Assembly: GCA_018340375.1 (NCBI GenBank)
Contig: JAFFJZ010000011.1
Span: 744,001 to 808,000, forward strand
Reading direction: 5' to 3'
DNA from: Gonatopus flavifemur
Lineage: Eukaryota > Arthropoda > Insecta > Hymenoptera > Dryinidae
Length of the DNA: 64,000 bases
Shown: positions 42,794 through 54,168 of the stretch, in pieces
Numbering within the stretch: the first letter of the stretch is position 1
How the letters are laid out: every line of letters begins with the position of its first letter
The notes under the pieces: model-generated
The model's input: only the letters and a program-made list of their open reading frames with translations
Database searches by the model: none
What the model was told of the DNA's origin: nothing
Position numbers and translations under genes: made by a program

Positions 42794-44636
42794 ATCCATT
42801 ACACCTGAATCGTTATTTGCCAGGTGTGACAGCGAAATCGGTTTTCGATATGTACACCCAAAAGAAATTGATATCAAAATAAGATTATCTCTCTCGTTTT
42901 GATGCAACTTTTCTTCAGATATTCAGTATCAAAGTATTCCTCTATATTCGAAAGGACTCTATTATATTATATTACTCTTTGTACTGACAGAATTTTCATT
43001 TGTTCAAAATACTCTTAGTCACAGAGGCATATTCTCAATTGAAGAAGAAAGAAAGTGAAATGTCTTTTCTGATCGAGAGGTATTTGTCCTCTTAATTCCA
43101 GATTATTTTGTTTTTAGTGTACTCTATGATAAACCCGCGAATTTTACGTTATGATAACACTTTTTGCCTGTTCAAGTGATTTTACGGGGCAAAAGGTTGG
43201 TCTTTTTCAAGATTTTGCTACGGAAGAAGGTTTTCATTTTTACTTATCAAAATCAACTATGAATCAAAGGGAGTGCTCAATAGTCAGGCACGTCAGGGGT
43301 ACCATATAACTCTGCCGTCCAAAGCAAGAAGCGCTTGAATGTATCAAACTTCAATTCGAAAAAATCAAGGAAAACTAGGATTTGAATTATTTTTTTGTAC
43401 TTTGAACCTACTGTTATTGGAAGAGTAATACGTCATTCTCAAAATGAAATACACACAATAGAATGCAGAATTTTTCACGGTCAAAATGAAATGTAAAACT
43501 CATTGTTGTCAAAATTGCGAGTGACGGTCTCATTGCTTTGAACGGGAGAACAATGGTACGCTACTGATAGTAGGTAGAGTGTAATACTGCCCGTAAGGTT
43601 ACTACGTAATTTTTAGTTGATGGGGAGGAATGTAGGATAAAAACAATAAGATTGAAGTATACGGGTGAAAGGAAAAACTAAACATAATAGGATTCCTGGT
43701 AAAATAGTATGATTTAGTCTAAACTTCCTCTCGTCAAGTCTATTGTTACTTCGTAACGATTTCTGATTTCAGAATCATCAATCGATACCCAGTGAACAGT
43801 CATTTGAAATCTTCACAATGATATCTGAAAAGTGTCGGAATGATCTCCAATGCGTCGATTTTTTGTTTATAGAATTTTGACTGTTGACCCTATTTGCAAT
43901 TTGAATAATTGATGTAATAGTATTCCATTGCATTTTTCACCTCATTTGTATATAGGTATATCTTCGAAATATTCTTATGAAAATGAAGAATTTGTATGTA
44001 AGGGGATGTAAGGAGAAAGAAATGCAGGACCATCACGGTTCTAAAGTGAGGAGGAAAGAGCAAAAGTTTCTGTCGTAAAACGAATGCAAGGAAAAAAGTA
44101 GCAGAGAAAAAATTACGATGGAAAAGGTAAATTACATTAGGAAACTTGAGCGAGTCGACGATGATAGTACATGGCTGCTGCTTTTGCTGTTACTGTAGGT
44201 ATTCCAGCAAGATCGTCGGCAGAACTGGAGTATCAATTCTTCTGCCCCTTCTTCTCTATTCCGTTTCACATACACCTGCACATACCGATATTTATATGTA
44301 TACACAAGCTAACGTTCACTTTATAAGTAAATGGCAGTAAGTATAAACAAGAAAAGAAGCGAATGATGAGAGGATTGTGAGAAACGAGGAAGAGAAGTAA
44401 AAAAAATGTTAACACTCGACGAGAAAGGGAAGGGAAAGGGGCGAGGAAAAGAGGTTATCACCTAAACGTAGGTGATACAAGAAGGGATCTTCAAAAGGAG
44501 ATATTTGTTAAATCGCAAACAGACGTGAAATTGAACAAAAGCACAAGAGGTTTGTACAAAGCGAGTTTGAGAGGAACATACAGGAGTTCATAGTTCATAT
44601 CACTATTCTTGGAACTACATTTACATGCTCAGCAAT
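42794..44636. other. Mostly single-copy stretch with purine-rich segments
   Basis: 43980-44110 and 44360-44560 are GAGA/GAAA-rich. One AM repeat lies at 43022. No gene, splice-supported exon or RNA recognised. Confidence 0.35.
43022..43120. repeat. Dispersed repeat AM, copy 2
   Basis: Direct-orientation partner of 26788-26890. Confidence 0.65.
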
Positions 44637-44872
44637 CTCTGACGATGCAAACCGAACCAAATCTTTTCTGATAAATTATTTGGAAATAAAACAATTGAAT
44701 CAAAATATCGCTCTATACAAACCATTTTTATTGATTGAGAAAGTTATGTATAAAGCGATATTATGATTTCATTTCTTCATTTTCGAATAATTTGTCAGAA
44801 TAGTTTTGTTTAAATGCTTTGCTAACCGATGGTTTTGGTCGCATCTTCAGGAGTCGCCGGTATCACTTTGTA
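44637..44872. mobile_element. J-family element, diverged full copy
   Basis: The left ATGCAAACCGAACCAAATC and AATCAAAATATCGCTCTATAC pair with the right TATAAAGCGATATTATGATT and GATGGTTTTGGTCGCATC. Outer ends are decayed; the right end GGTATCAC fits the GATACC terminus of 9449 and 15503. Confidence 0.6.
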
Positions 44873-45043
44873 AGTGACTTTATCGAAGTTGTTTGTACAT
44901 AGTTGGATAACATTTGAAGAACATTACAAAAAACAAATTTTTTTGGTTACAAACTATTCATGAATGAGCCGATGACACCGAGTTGTTGGAAGGCATTTAA
45001 ACAAAAAAAGGTGGAAAAATGATCAATTTGGAAGTGAATCTTG
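44873..45043. other. Unassigned spacer
   Basis: No feature recognised. Confidence 0.3.
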
Positions 45044-45208
45044 GTCGCAACGACGTACTTTTATTGAAGTGAAATTTTTCTCACTTTTTGACAGTTAGTT
45101 GAAGCAGAAATAACGATACTTGCCCTAAAAATAACCCCAGTTCGTAGCCATAGAATCGGTCTCAAGCGAAAAAAAATGAAAAACAAAAAAAGATCGTTGC
45201 GACCTAGT
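45044..45208. mobile_element. Possible MITE (TTGGTCGCAACGA ends)
   Basis: CTTGGTCGCAACGAC pairs with ATCGTTGCGACCTAG. Little pairing inside, so only the ends support it. Confidence 0.45.
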
Positions 45209-47065
45209 GACATATGTATTGTAAAACTATGTGCAACGTAAATCAGATCGATTCGGACACTATGGAAATTGAAAGAAAAGAAAATCTCCTTTACCCTTAC
45301 ACACGCAATGTCCAAGGTTTCCTGTTGCTCCATTCTTTTCATCATTATAGCCTCTTTTGTCTGAAGCGTAACTTTTTGTTCACCCTTACAAATTAATTAT
45401 CAAACACTGACTCATTAACTTGATGAGTTTTACTTCACACGACCTGAAGTTTTGCAAAAATATCTTCAAGAAGTTGTACTTTCATATAAAAAATTTTGGA
45501 AAAACGGATTTTTCAAAGTGATTATCCCATACCGCCCCTCCCCCCTTCCTTGAACTACAGTAACAAATATTCATTTGTTTATTGGATTAGATTTGTCAAT
45601 GGATTAGATTTAGTTTCTCCAATCAAGAGGATATGAGTGTACAGGTGGGTCCATTCGGTGAAATTCTTGTCTCCTATCAAATCACTCGAAATCGAAATGA
45701 TAGAACATTTGAAATTTTCAAAAATGATTCTTCAAAAGCTGACCTACGGCTGTAAAAAGCATGAATTTTGAATTGAGAAAAATTTTTTTGAAATCCAAAA
45801 TTTCGTTTCTCCACAAATGTAAATGAAGTCTCCAGAAATCTTGCCTGAAAATTACAATTCATGAATTCGATTTGAACTACTTCAGTAGAAACAAACTTTG
45901 GAGTAGAAACAAACCAGATGGAACTATTCATGAGCTGGTAACCTCTTGAAAAGAGGGGAAAAGGAATGATCTAGGTTCCATACGAAGAGATAGCCATGAG
46001 CAGAAAGAAATATTAGATACCATTTTGAAATGAAAAGTCCTTAAATTCGTGAAGTTTATTGCGTTGAGCGATTCAGAGGAATAATTGGATCGGAGTATTC
46101 TTTGTCTCCTCAAAAAATTTGAATGCCATTTGATGGTGTGAGGGCACACGTTCATTAATCACGAACGTGACCAATTACTGAAAGAATTCCGGACTCCAAC
46201 TATGCTGTGAGAAGGATATTCGAATGATTACGATGTGCGTATACATAGACGCCACGCAAGGACTCCGGTGCAATGGCTCTTCGTTTGTCACGTACTTTAA
46301 TTACTAGAGAACGTTTATTTACGACGCGGTTTAGTACAAGGAGCGTCGCGACGCTGAATTGTACTATAGTACTGTGATATTATTCGCGTGTGCGGTTTCT
46401 TCGACCTTCAATAAATTTCTGCGAATTTCGTTCAAACAATATGACAAATTCATGTTTGCTAGATAGAAAATTGGACTAAAGAAGGAATTTTTGCTCTTTG
46501 AAGATGTGTTTCATGCAATTGAAAATTGTATCTCTTGAAAGAAGTTTATCAATTATTAGAAAATGTCATATATTTTTCGACAAATCCTCTGCAAGAAAAA
46601 AAAATCTGTTTCTGTGACATAAATATTCATTCATTGAATAGTGCATTGGGGAAGGAATGTAGGTTAAACAATCAAAATCTTGGTTGTGAGAACTGGAAAA
46701 TATAGTTTTCTAATGAACATCCATATTATACGGGTTTTCTGAAGGATAAGATCAATAATTGGTGAATTTGATTTGATGAATAAGAGAGAAGAGTTCCTAC
46801 GCTTGCCCAGCTCCTTGTCCATTAAAATTTCAAACTAGCAAACCAAAACGTTACCAATGAACTCGAAACAAAAATGTAGCTGAATCCAAATACATTTCTT
46901 TAGTTAAAATAGCTATAATTCCATTTTCATAGCTACTTTCATAGCTATTCCAATGGATGAAATGGTTGAAAAGATACAAACATGGAGATAGCCTCAATTC
47001 TAGCTATATCCTCCTCTCAGTGTACCAAAACTTTGAACGTGTTGTTCACGTTCTGTGAAACTTCT
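45209..47065. other. Single-copy stretch with a CpG-dense patch
   Basis: At 46230-46410 the sequence is rich in CG (GACGCCACGC, GACGCGG, GCGTCGCGACGC at 46343-46354, then GTACTATAGTAC at 46361-46372). A lone right MITE end (CCTCCTCTCAGTGTA) lies at about 47013-47027. No gene recognised. Confidence 0.4.
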
Positions 47066-47200
47066 CAGGAAATCTGCCTGAAACTTTTTAAGAATATTAT
47101 GAAGTTTTTTACATGAACAGTCAATTGAGTTTCATGATAAAATAATGAATCCAATAGTATGCATTGTTTTTAATGAGAGAAAAACTATAGCATAATAATA
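47066..47200. mobile_element. V-family MITE left part, cut by a CACGG element
   Basis: AAATCTGCCTGAAACTT, AAGAATATTATGAAGT and TTTTACATGAACAGT match 33555-33620. The match ends at the TA of the insert at 47201. Confidence 0.7.
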
Positions 47201-47408
47201 CACGGAAAAAAATACTCCGGTTAATATATGGACAGCAAGTATTACTGCTATTTTAACCGGAATTCTAGTTAAATGAATCAAGTCTCCGGCAAATTTAACA
47301 AGGGCTCCGGTAAATTTAACAAGAATTCCAGTAAAAGTCACAGATATTCCTTGCTGTCCATATAGTAACCGGAATTCTGGTAAAATTAACAGTTCATTTT
47401 TTTCCGTG
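47201..47408. mobile_element. CACGG-family MITE (CACGGAAAAAAATACTC)
   Basis: 208 bp; ends CACGGAAAAAAATA and TTCATTTTTTTCCGTG; TA duplication 47199-47200 and 47409-47410. Inner GGTTAATATATGGACAGCAAG pairs with CTTGCTGTCCATATAGTAACC. Confidence 0.9.
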
Positions 47409-47439
47409 TAGTTTGTAATAGTGTGAAAACTTACTATAC

Positions 47440-48810
47440 TGCCGTCCTAAGCCAAAAGGCCGTATGTAAAGAAAAATTTGTCTCCGTTGTCACTTCCATG
47501 TTCCTCATGTATAAGGAAACGGAAGTATTGTGATACGGTCAAAAATCCATTATGCAGAAGAGGGTAGTTCGCCTTTGCCAAACGCGTCAGAACGTCGAAA
47601 AAACGCGATCCCCAAAAATGTCTGTGTGTCTGCCTGTCTGTGCCTGCGTGTCCTTTTTTTTGGTTCATGATAACTGCTCAAGGGATCACCGATTCGAACG
47701 AATGTTTTTGCAATTCGTTCGTCTCATTGAGAACTCAAGATCTATTGATTTTCAGACGAATTGGATAACGCGTTTCGGAAATATTGTGGAATATGGTTTG
47801 AAAGATTGTGATTTAGCGACCGCGCATATCTCCGCTCCGTATCATCCGATTGCTATGAAACTTGAGCCACGTTGCAGTTACATTACGATAGTGGTCTTGT
47901 GTAAGTTTCATCCGAATCATTTGAAGATTATGGGAAATTTGTTTTTGCAATCAGCATTATTTGACAATATTTTGAAAGCATGCCTTCCTTATGTCCGTAT
48001 CATACTAATTTCAAGCATATTCAATTCACGAGGTGTTAGATGTACGGTGTGAATTTCATACAAATGAGAAGTGAGGGAAGAAAATGGTAAACACTAAGCT
48101 TCGAAACAAAGTGTGGAAATTTCGTGAAAAGCGTTTTCATGGGGGTGTTTATTTCGTTCATATCATTCGATCGTTATGAAATTCCTACTACGGTTTCATT
48201 CGGTATCGGTAGTGGTCCCATATAAGTTTCAACCTGACCTTTACAGGAGACCGGGTTGTGAAAAGGGAACACGTTCTCGGGAATTGTGATTTTGCGATTG
48301 TGTATGACTTCGCTTCCTGTCATCCGATTGCAATTAAATTTATACCATAGTTTACTTACAGTCTCATTGTGATCCCTCATGAGTTTCATCCCAATTGATC
48401 CAGTTACGTGGAACAAGAGTGTTTAGCAATTTGTATTGCTTGACGATATTTTCAAAGCATGCTTTCCTTGTGTCTGTATCGTTAGAATTCTGCTATAACT
48501 CATATGGAATCATGATAGAACCATCATTGAACCACAGTATAAGTTTCATCATAATTTTGAGTATATTCAAAAGGTGTTAGTTGTACGATGTGAATTCCAA
48601 TCGAATCGGAATTGAGGGAAAAACCAATTTTGAAAATTTGATACGCACCGTTCTTATGTGGATATTTTTCGTCCTTATTAATTAATTGTTATGAAATTTT
48701 CACCACGGTTATATGTGGCGTTGGAAGTGGTCACAATCCATAATATTTGACAATATTTGAATCCTTAAAAGTTTTAGAATTCATTTATCATGTAAATATG
48801 AGGAACATGG
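47440..48810 (+). repeat. Family N dispersed repeat, longest copy
   Basis: Order of landmarks: CGATCCCCAAAAATGTCTG, CTGCCTGTCTGTGCC, TGGTTCATGATAACTGC, GGAAATATTGTGGAATAT, then four copies of a module with ATC.GATTGCTATGAAA and GTGGTC (near 47850, 48165, 48325, 48690). The first 700 bp align with the complement of 55540-56260. The 166-codon open frame at 47552-48052 is shared with that copy, but substitutions fall at all codon positions. Confidence 0.75.
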
Positions 48811-49569
48811 AAGTAATGTATGGTTCTCCATACCGATTTTCTAGCTTGCAATCCACGTTCCATAAAGAGCATGAGAAATAATAACCCACCTGCGTGTGTG
48901 TCCTTCATATCCTCCACTTCAAAAAAAAGGAAAAATACATGCCTGTCTTTTATCCTAACATGTGAAACGATTAGAATGAAATCCTATCTCTCATTCTACA
49001 CTTAATGGAATATTTTTATTTTTCATAAGATACTCACAATTTTCCATAAGTTTCCTCAGAAACCTGACACGATGAGGCTCAGGAAATAGATTTTCACTTA
49101 AGAATAAGAAAAAACATGGTTCCGAAGTGGGAAGTGAAATACATGATCACAATTTCACACGTTTGATTTTAATTGCGCTGTAAACAAACTCTGCCAATAG
49201 ATAGACACCAAGCTTCTTCGTTTCTGATTGAATTCATCATTTATTTCGAGTAACTATGTAACAAATACTATAAGAACTTTTTTTCACAAACGGATGGTTT
49301 TCATGACAAAAATTTGTTATCATACCTCCCAAACATGGCTCTATAAATGACGTAACTTGTGTTAAATAGGCCATAAGGTACACGCCTTCGATCGTTCAGT
49401 AACCCGTAAGTTTGGACGTTATGGACGTAGAGAGAGACCGAGAAGGCACTCGGAACAACTCTACGAACGTTTTTCATATAATTCTTACTGTCGCGGATGT
49501 AGAGAGCAAAAATCACAATTTTCGATCACATTCCTATTTGCTGATTCCGTTCCTTCGAATGATATGGGA
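48811..49569. other. Unassigned spacer
   Basis: No gene or delimited repeat. Confidence 0.3.
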
Positions 49570-49690
49570 TCACTGTCATATAATCGTGGTAGGAATTTCA
49601 TAGAAATCGGATAATAAGGAAGGAAGATACCCGCATAATAGCAACATTTACGAAATTTCCAAATTTTGTTTCGAAGCCTAGTGCATTGGT
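49570..49690 (-). repeat. Family N module fragment
   Basis: ATAATCGTGGTAGGAATTTC, AATCGGATAATAAGGAAGG and ACGAAATTTCCAAATTTTG match 4615-4710. Confidence 0.6.
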
Positions 49691-50468
49691 GAAATTTATA
49701 TAAAAAAGATATACAGCCATATAAAGAGCTATATGTGGAGAGGTGGGATAGTTATAAGTACTGGAAAACGTATATGATTCTTATTATATATAATTACCTC
49801 AAATTCCAAATACAGCACCATATATGACTACATATTCGTATATGAATTGCAGCGATACTCATATAAACCTCAATAATTATATATAGGATATAAAAAATTA
49901 ATTGAAGTTTATATAATCGTGGTTGAAATCCTTATGAGGGCATATATGCATAGGTGTGGCCAAGAAGTTGCCATGGGATGTACAGACACCCCCCCATTAT
50001 TGGGACTGTATATTGTTTCCTCTCCATTATCCGTAAAGCGCATGGTCAATGACCATAGGCGTGGCCGGAGCATGGTTACACTTCACCCGAGTGAAAGAAT
50101 TCACCAACTTCTATATAATTCATATTCATATATCATTATATATAACTTGAATCCAAACTATATTGAGCTGTATATAAATTATGTATAATTTTGAAAATTC
50201 TTGAGCCCGGTTATACATATATGGTTGATATACATACTACATATATGTATAATATGTACATAGAGTTTATGAAAAGTTTATGTATAGTTTATATAGGTCC
50301 CCCTATTACTGAGCGACTGGTTATACCTATGTATATATGGTTACATATTAGACTACATATGAGAAGTTTAATTCTCATATCATCCTTAGTAGGAATATAT
50401 TATATATGATTTATATACAATAACTGAAGTATAACTGAAGTGATTTATACATATAATAACTGAACATA

Positions 50469-50752
50469 CCCTAGTAAAGAAGGATTATATATGGTCTATA
50501 TATAATTATTGAATTTTATATGAGTATTATTGAAATTTATATATGCACATATATAGTTATATATAGTGGTATACATGGAATGTGAGATAATTATATATGA
50601 AAAGAATTACTCAGATTTTTTACTATATATAACATCAAGTTTTTATATATAGCTCCATATATAACTATATAAGTGCTTATATAAATCCTAATAATACTTA
50701 TATAAACTTCAATAATTATATATAGACCGTATATAATCCCTTTTTACTAGGG
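50469..50752. mobile_element. AC-family MITE, complete copy
   Basis: CCCTAGTAAAGAAGGATTAT pairs with ATAATCCCTTTTTACTAGGG; inner TCTATATATAATTATTGAA pairs with TTCAATAATTATATATAGA. TA precedes the left end. Confidence 0.9.
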
Positions 50753-50947
50753 ATAAGTATGGTTGCAATTCATATAAGGACGTAAATGGTTATATATGGG
50801 ACTATGTATAGGATTTGAGGCATTTATATATTCGATTCTAGCCAAACTTATACAAACCTCAATTATTAGGTATGAAGCATGTATAATCCATTTGTGCTAG
50901 GGATATATATACAATGAAAAACCTATATGATATATATATAATCTATG

Positions 50948-51151
50948 CCCTAGTAAGAAAGGATTATATACGCCTTATATATAATCATCAGATTTTATAT
51001 AAGTATTTTTGGAATTCATACATACTCATGTATAGTCATATGTGGAGCTATACATAAAATTGGGAGTGACTATGCATAGTAGAAGTAATTCTTCATATCA
51101 AGTCACATATATAACTGTATATGACTATACATGAATTCCAATAATACTCCC
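50948..51151. mobile_element. AC-family MITE, right end missing
   Basis: Starts CCCTAGTAAGAAAGGATTAT. The right arm stops at CCAATAATACTCC just before the next copy at 51154. Confidence 0.7.
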
Positions 51152-51153
51152 TA

Positions 51154-51411
51154 CCCTCGTAAAAAAGCGTATATGCCCTACATATGACTATCGGATTCCA
51201 TATGAATGATATTGAAATTCATAGTGTATATATATATATATATATTCATATATAGTTATATTTGTGACTATATATGAAAAATTATTCTTACTATATACAG
51301 TCACTGTTAATTTCATATATGGTTATATATGGAGCTATATGTGAGGTCCAATAATACTTATATGAAATCCGATAATTATATATAGGTCATATATAACCCT
51401 TTTTTACCAGG
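51154..51411. mobile_element. AC-family MITE
   Basis: CCCTCGTAAAAAAGCGTATAT and ATATAACCCTTTTTTACCAGG ends; TA at 51152-51153. Contains a (TA)n run near 51226-51243. Confidence 0.82.
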
Positions 51412-51425
51412 ATGAGTATGATTGG

Positions 51426-52232
51426 AATTAAGAAGTCTTTCTGGTTAAGATTTTCAGGGAAAATTTTTTTCTTGAACTTTTTTTTCTCATAGAAAGAATG
51501 GAGCTATCGTTTTGAAAATTTTTAGGTATGTGTATTGAAGATCAAATATTACAAAGAAATTTTTTTTACACACTGATTTGAAAAAAAAACACACAAACAA
51601 TGACTTTGGGCATGATTTTGGGCGACTGGATGTCTGAAAAAAAAAGAAAAATTATTCCTCGTTGAAATGGCTATCGCATGAACTAGGATCTTCCCAATGA
51701 ACACTTATGAGAGGAAAAGCTCTTCAAGAGGTCTTTTGAGAGAGTTCTGTCGATATTATCATACTTATTTCTGAGATCTCAGAAAAAAATCCCCTTAAAG
51801 AATTCGTTCAGATAACCTTTTGGCGATTTCTTATTTTTCTCAGAAATCGATGGATCTGATAACATTCTGATATCTTTATGTTAACCTTCTGAAAGGTTTC
51901 TCTGACCTCCTACAAATATTTGGGAGATCTTTAAGAGCTTTTGATGATAACATATTGTTCCTTGGGTTTTTGATTGATCAAAAATTTTCCAATTTTTCAT
52001 TAATAATTCGCCATTTTTTTGTTTTTTTTTTCAGCTCATCCAGTCGCCCAAAATCATACCCGCCGTCATTATGGTTTTTTTTCTTAAGAAATCAGTGTAT
52101 CAAGAAAAAAACTTCTATCTTCAATACACATATTTACAAATTTTCAAAACGATATTTCCATCCTTTCTATGGAAAAACAATGTTGAAGAGAAAAATTTTT
52201 TCTGAAAATCTTGACCAGAAAAACCCCTTAAT
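51426..52232. mobile_element. 807-bp element with about 230-bp inverted repeats, carrying a nested MITE
   Basis: AATTAAGAAGTCTTTCTGGT pairs with ACCAGAAAAACCCCTTAATT. Further pairing: AAGATTTTCAG, CATAGAAAGAATGGA, TGTGTATTGAAGAT and TGATTTTGGGCGACTGGATG. Open frame 51955-52275 lies in the right arm and is not supported as a gene. Confidence 0.85.
51693..51966. mobile_element. MITE with CCCAATGAACA / TGTTCCTTGGG ends, nested
   Basis: CCCAATGAACACTTATGA and CATATTGTTCCTTGGG, then AAAGCTCTTCAAGAGGTC pairing with GATCTTTAAGAGCTTTTG. The interior repeats CAGAAA and GAGATCT words. Ends fit the CCCAAGNAGCA group. Confidence 0.75.
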
Positions 52233-52537
52233 TCATCGTCTTGAATTTACGTATTCAAACATCTTCGCAGCATGATAACCACAGTTTTCAAATTCACTGC
52301 GTGTTGCTGCGCATTTGACGACTTACCCTCCCAGAAACTTTTTCACAACAATTGTTCCGTGTTGTTTGGAAATTGTTGCAAATTTTTCTAGCACTTAAAC
52401 GTCTGGGTATGAATGTTCATCATCACGGAATATTCTGAAATCCTCATATTTTGAATATTCACAGAATATTAGAGGCCACTTCGGTGATTCTTGTTTGAAA
52501 TCACAACCTGTACTCCAACACTGTCATTACAAGTATC
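52233..52537. other. Unassigned spacer
   Basis: No gene or repeat recognised. Confidence 0.3.
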
Positions 52538-52742
52538 CAGGGCCGAATTTATGGCGGGAATTTATGGGCTTGCGCCCAGGGGCCCCCCCAATCTGAAACT
52601 CCGTGATTTTTCAATATAGTTTTCATATAAATTATGTCTAACACTTGGAGGGTCGATTCAACAGTCAAATTCGAATGACCATGGATGATGGAGCCTCACA
52701 ACTCTCCACCCCGAGGCCTCCCAAATCTTAAATCCAACCCTG
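52538..52742. mobile_element. hAT-like MITE (CAGGGCCGAATTTA)
   Basis: CAGGGCCGAATTTATGGCG pairs with CTTAAATCCAACCCTG, and GGGGCCCCCCCAA lies next to the left end with GAGGCCTCCCAAATC on the right. Terminus and GGGGCC arms fit known hAT non-autonomous elements. Second copy 20524-20722. Confidence 0.7.
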
Positions 52743-53061
52743 CAGATACCGACTACATCAATTTTTCTTCTCATTAATAAACAAGGCAATAATTTGATCA
52801 AATCAGTTGCACCGAAAAAACAAAGAATAAGAAGACTCAGCGGTCGTTGCAACGTATCGGATTCTACACAAATGAGTAGGCGTCAGGGATGTTAGATACA
52901 AACATTTTTCTTCTGCCCTCTTATATATGGATACAGTAGAGTGAGAGAGAAAAATGCTACTATCCAACACTTCTGGTGGGCGTGCTTTGACTGTGTTTTG
53001 ATACTCGTGATATTCTTATTCTCCAGAAAGGGAATGGATTTCAAGGTATACATAAATTGTT
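52743..53061. other. Unassigned spacer
   Basis: No gene or repeat recognised. Confidence 0.3.
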
Positions 53062-53230
53062 ATCCAACAAACATAATGCTTGAAACTTATCGAAAAAAGG
53101 TTTCATAAAACGTCTCTTGAGTATCTAATAGACATCTTGCAGAGTATTATCGGAAAGATATCCAATAGATATCTGAAAGAAGTTTTATACAACATTTCCC
53201 GACAAGTTTGAAATATTGTGTTTGTTGGAT
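53062..53230. mobile_element. Hairpin MITE (ATCCAACAAACATAA)
   Basis: ATCCAACAAACATAATGCTT pairs with ATATTGTGTTTGTTGGAT. Inner words GAAACTTATCG, AAAAC and AGATATC pair. Confidence 0.8.
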
Positions 53231-53235
53231 GAGTA

Positions 53236-53434
53236 GTCGGTGTAAAAAGTCAGTTAACAGTTCTAACGGAAATATTTTCAAATACATTGTTATTAATGAA
53301 TTTCAAATAGTTTCCTACACCATCATGAATGTTCCTTCTATCATTTTGATGAGCTACGAATTCTCAAATATCAACAATAACATATCGTTTAAAAATATTT
53401 TCGTTAGAACCATTAACGAACTTCTTACACCGAC
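53236..53434. mobile_element. Hairpin MITE (GTCGGTGTAAAAAG), TA-flanked
   Basis: GTCGGTGTAAAAAGTCAGTT pairs with AACGAACTTCTTACACCGAC; the inner GTTCTAACGGAAATATTTTC pairs with GAAAATATTTTCGTTAGAAC. TA at 53234-53235 and 53435-53436. Only five bases separate it from the previous MITE. Confidence 0.9.
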
Positions 53435-53436
53435 TA

Positions 53437-54168
53437 TCATTAGAATAATTTTGATGAAGAATCTTTCATGATTACGTCATTCACTTGCAAGACATATTCG
53501 AATGAATCAACTCATATCGGTGAATATGATATACAATCCATGTCGATGTCAATGATTATATTCAAATGTGTTTATGATGCAAGGAAAGACAATTCCATTC
53601 GATATGTATACAATTTCATTAATGATAACTTCAAAGGTTTATGAGAATTTAATCAAATCCGTATCTGATTGTAAGAGGGGAGTAAAAATGAACGAAAACA
53701 GTTTCGCGAGACTTTCTTGGTTCGTTATTTCAAGCTGATAAATGCTCTTATGCAAATTCTTTGTGGCCGTGCGAGGTGATCTTCATTAACCTCGCTTGAA
53801 TACTACACAGAATTTTAAATAAGCTAATTTACAACGTTATCCGTATTTCCACTATACACTTTATCAGGAAGAATGTGGAAGCCTCCATGAAACAAGACGT
53901 TTCCTGCACAAAATATAATTTTTTGTTTTTCTAAAATTCAGAGTGGTTTGGAACGGTAATGGATTAAAATCATTAACGTTGACTCAAAACCGTATACGGG
54001 ATGAATAATCTTTGATTCAATCAAAGAAATTCAAATTTGATTCTCCAATTATACCTTGCTGAATGAGCGTGAAAAAATACACTACAGAAAAGATATTCGG
54101 ATTCTTCCTGTTAACGAGTACGATAATTTCATCATTTTCGTATAAGAAATGATTTTTCCAACAAAGTC
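53437..54168. other. Unassigned stretch
   Basis: No gene or delimited repeat. Confidence 0.3.

Larger units (their letters stand above)
49691..51411. repeat. Cluster of AT-rich palindromic CCCTAGTAA elements
   Basis: Repeated ATATATAATTATTGAA, CAATAATACTTATAT and GTTATATATGG words make up the whole block, interrupted by a GC-richer piece at 49960-50110. At least one complete element (50469-50752), one nearly complete (51154-51411), and several halves are recognisable. Confidence 0.8.

Noticed and set aside
47552..48052. 166-codon open frame shared with 55743-56198 (minus)
   Set aside because: It lies in family N. Differences between the copies fall at all codon positions with many amino-acid changes and include a run derived from simple repeats (CTGCCTGTCTGTGCC). 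I read it as chance.
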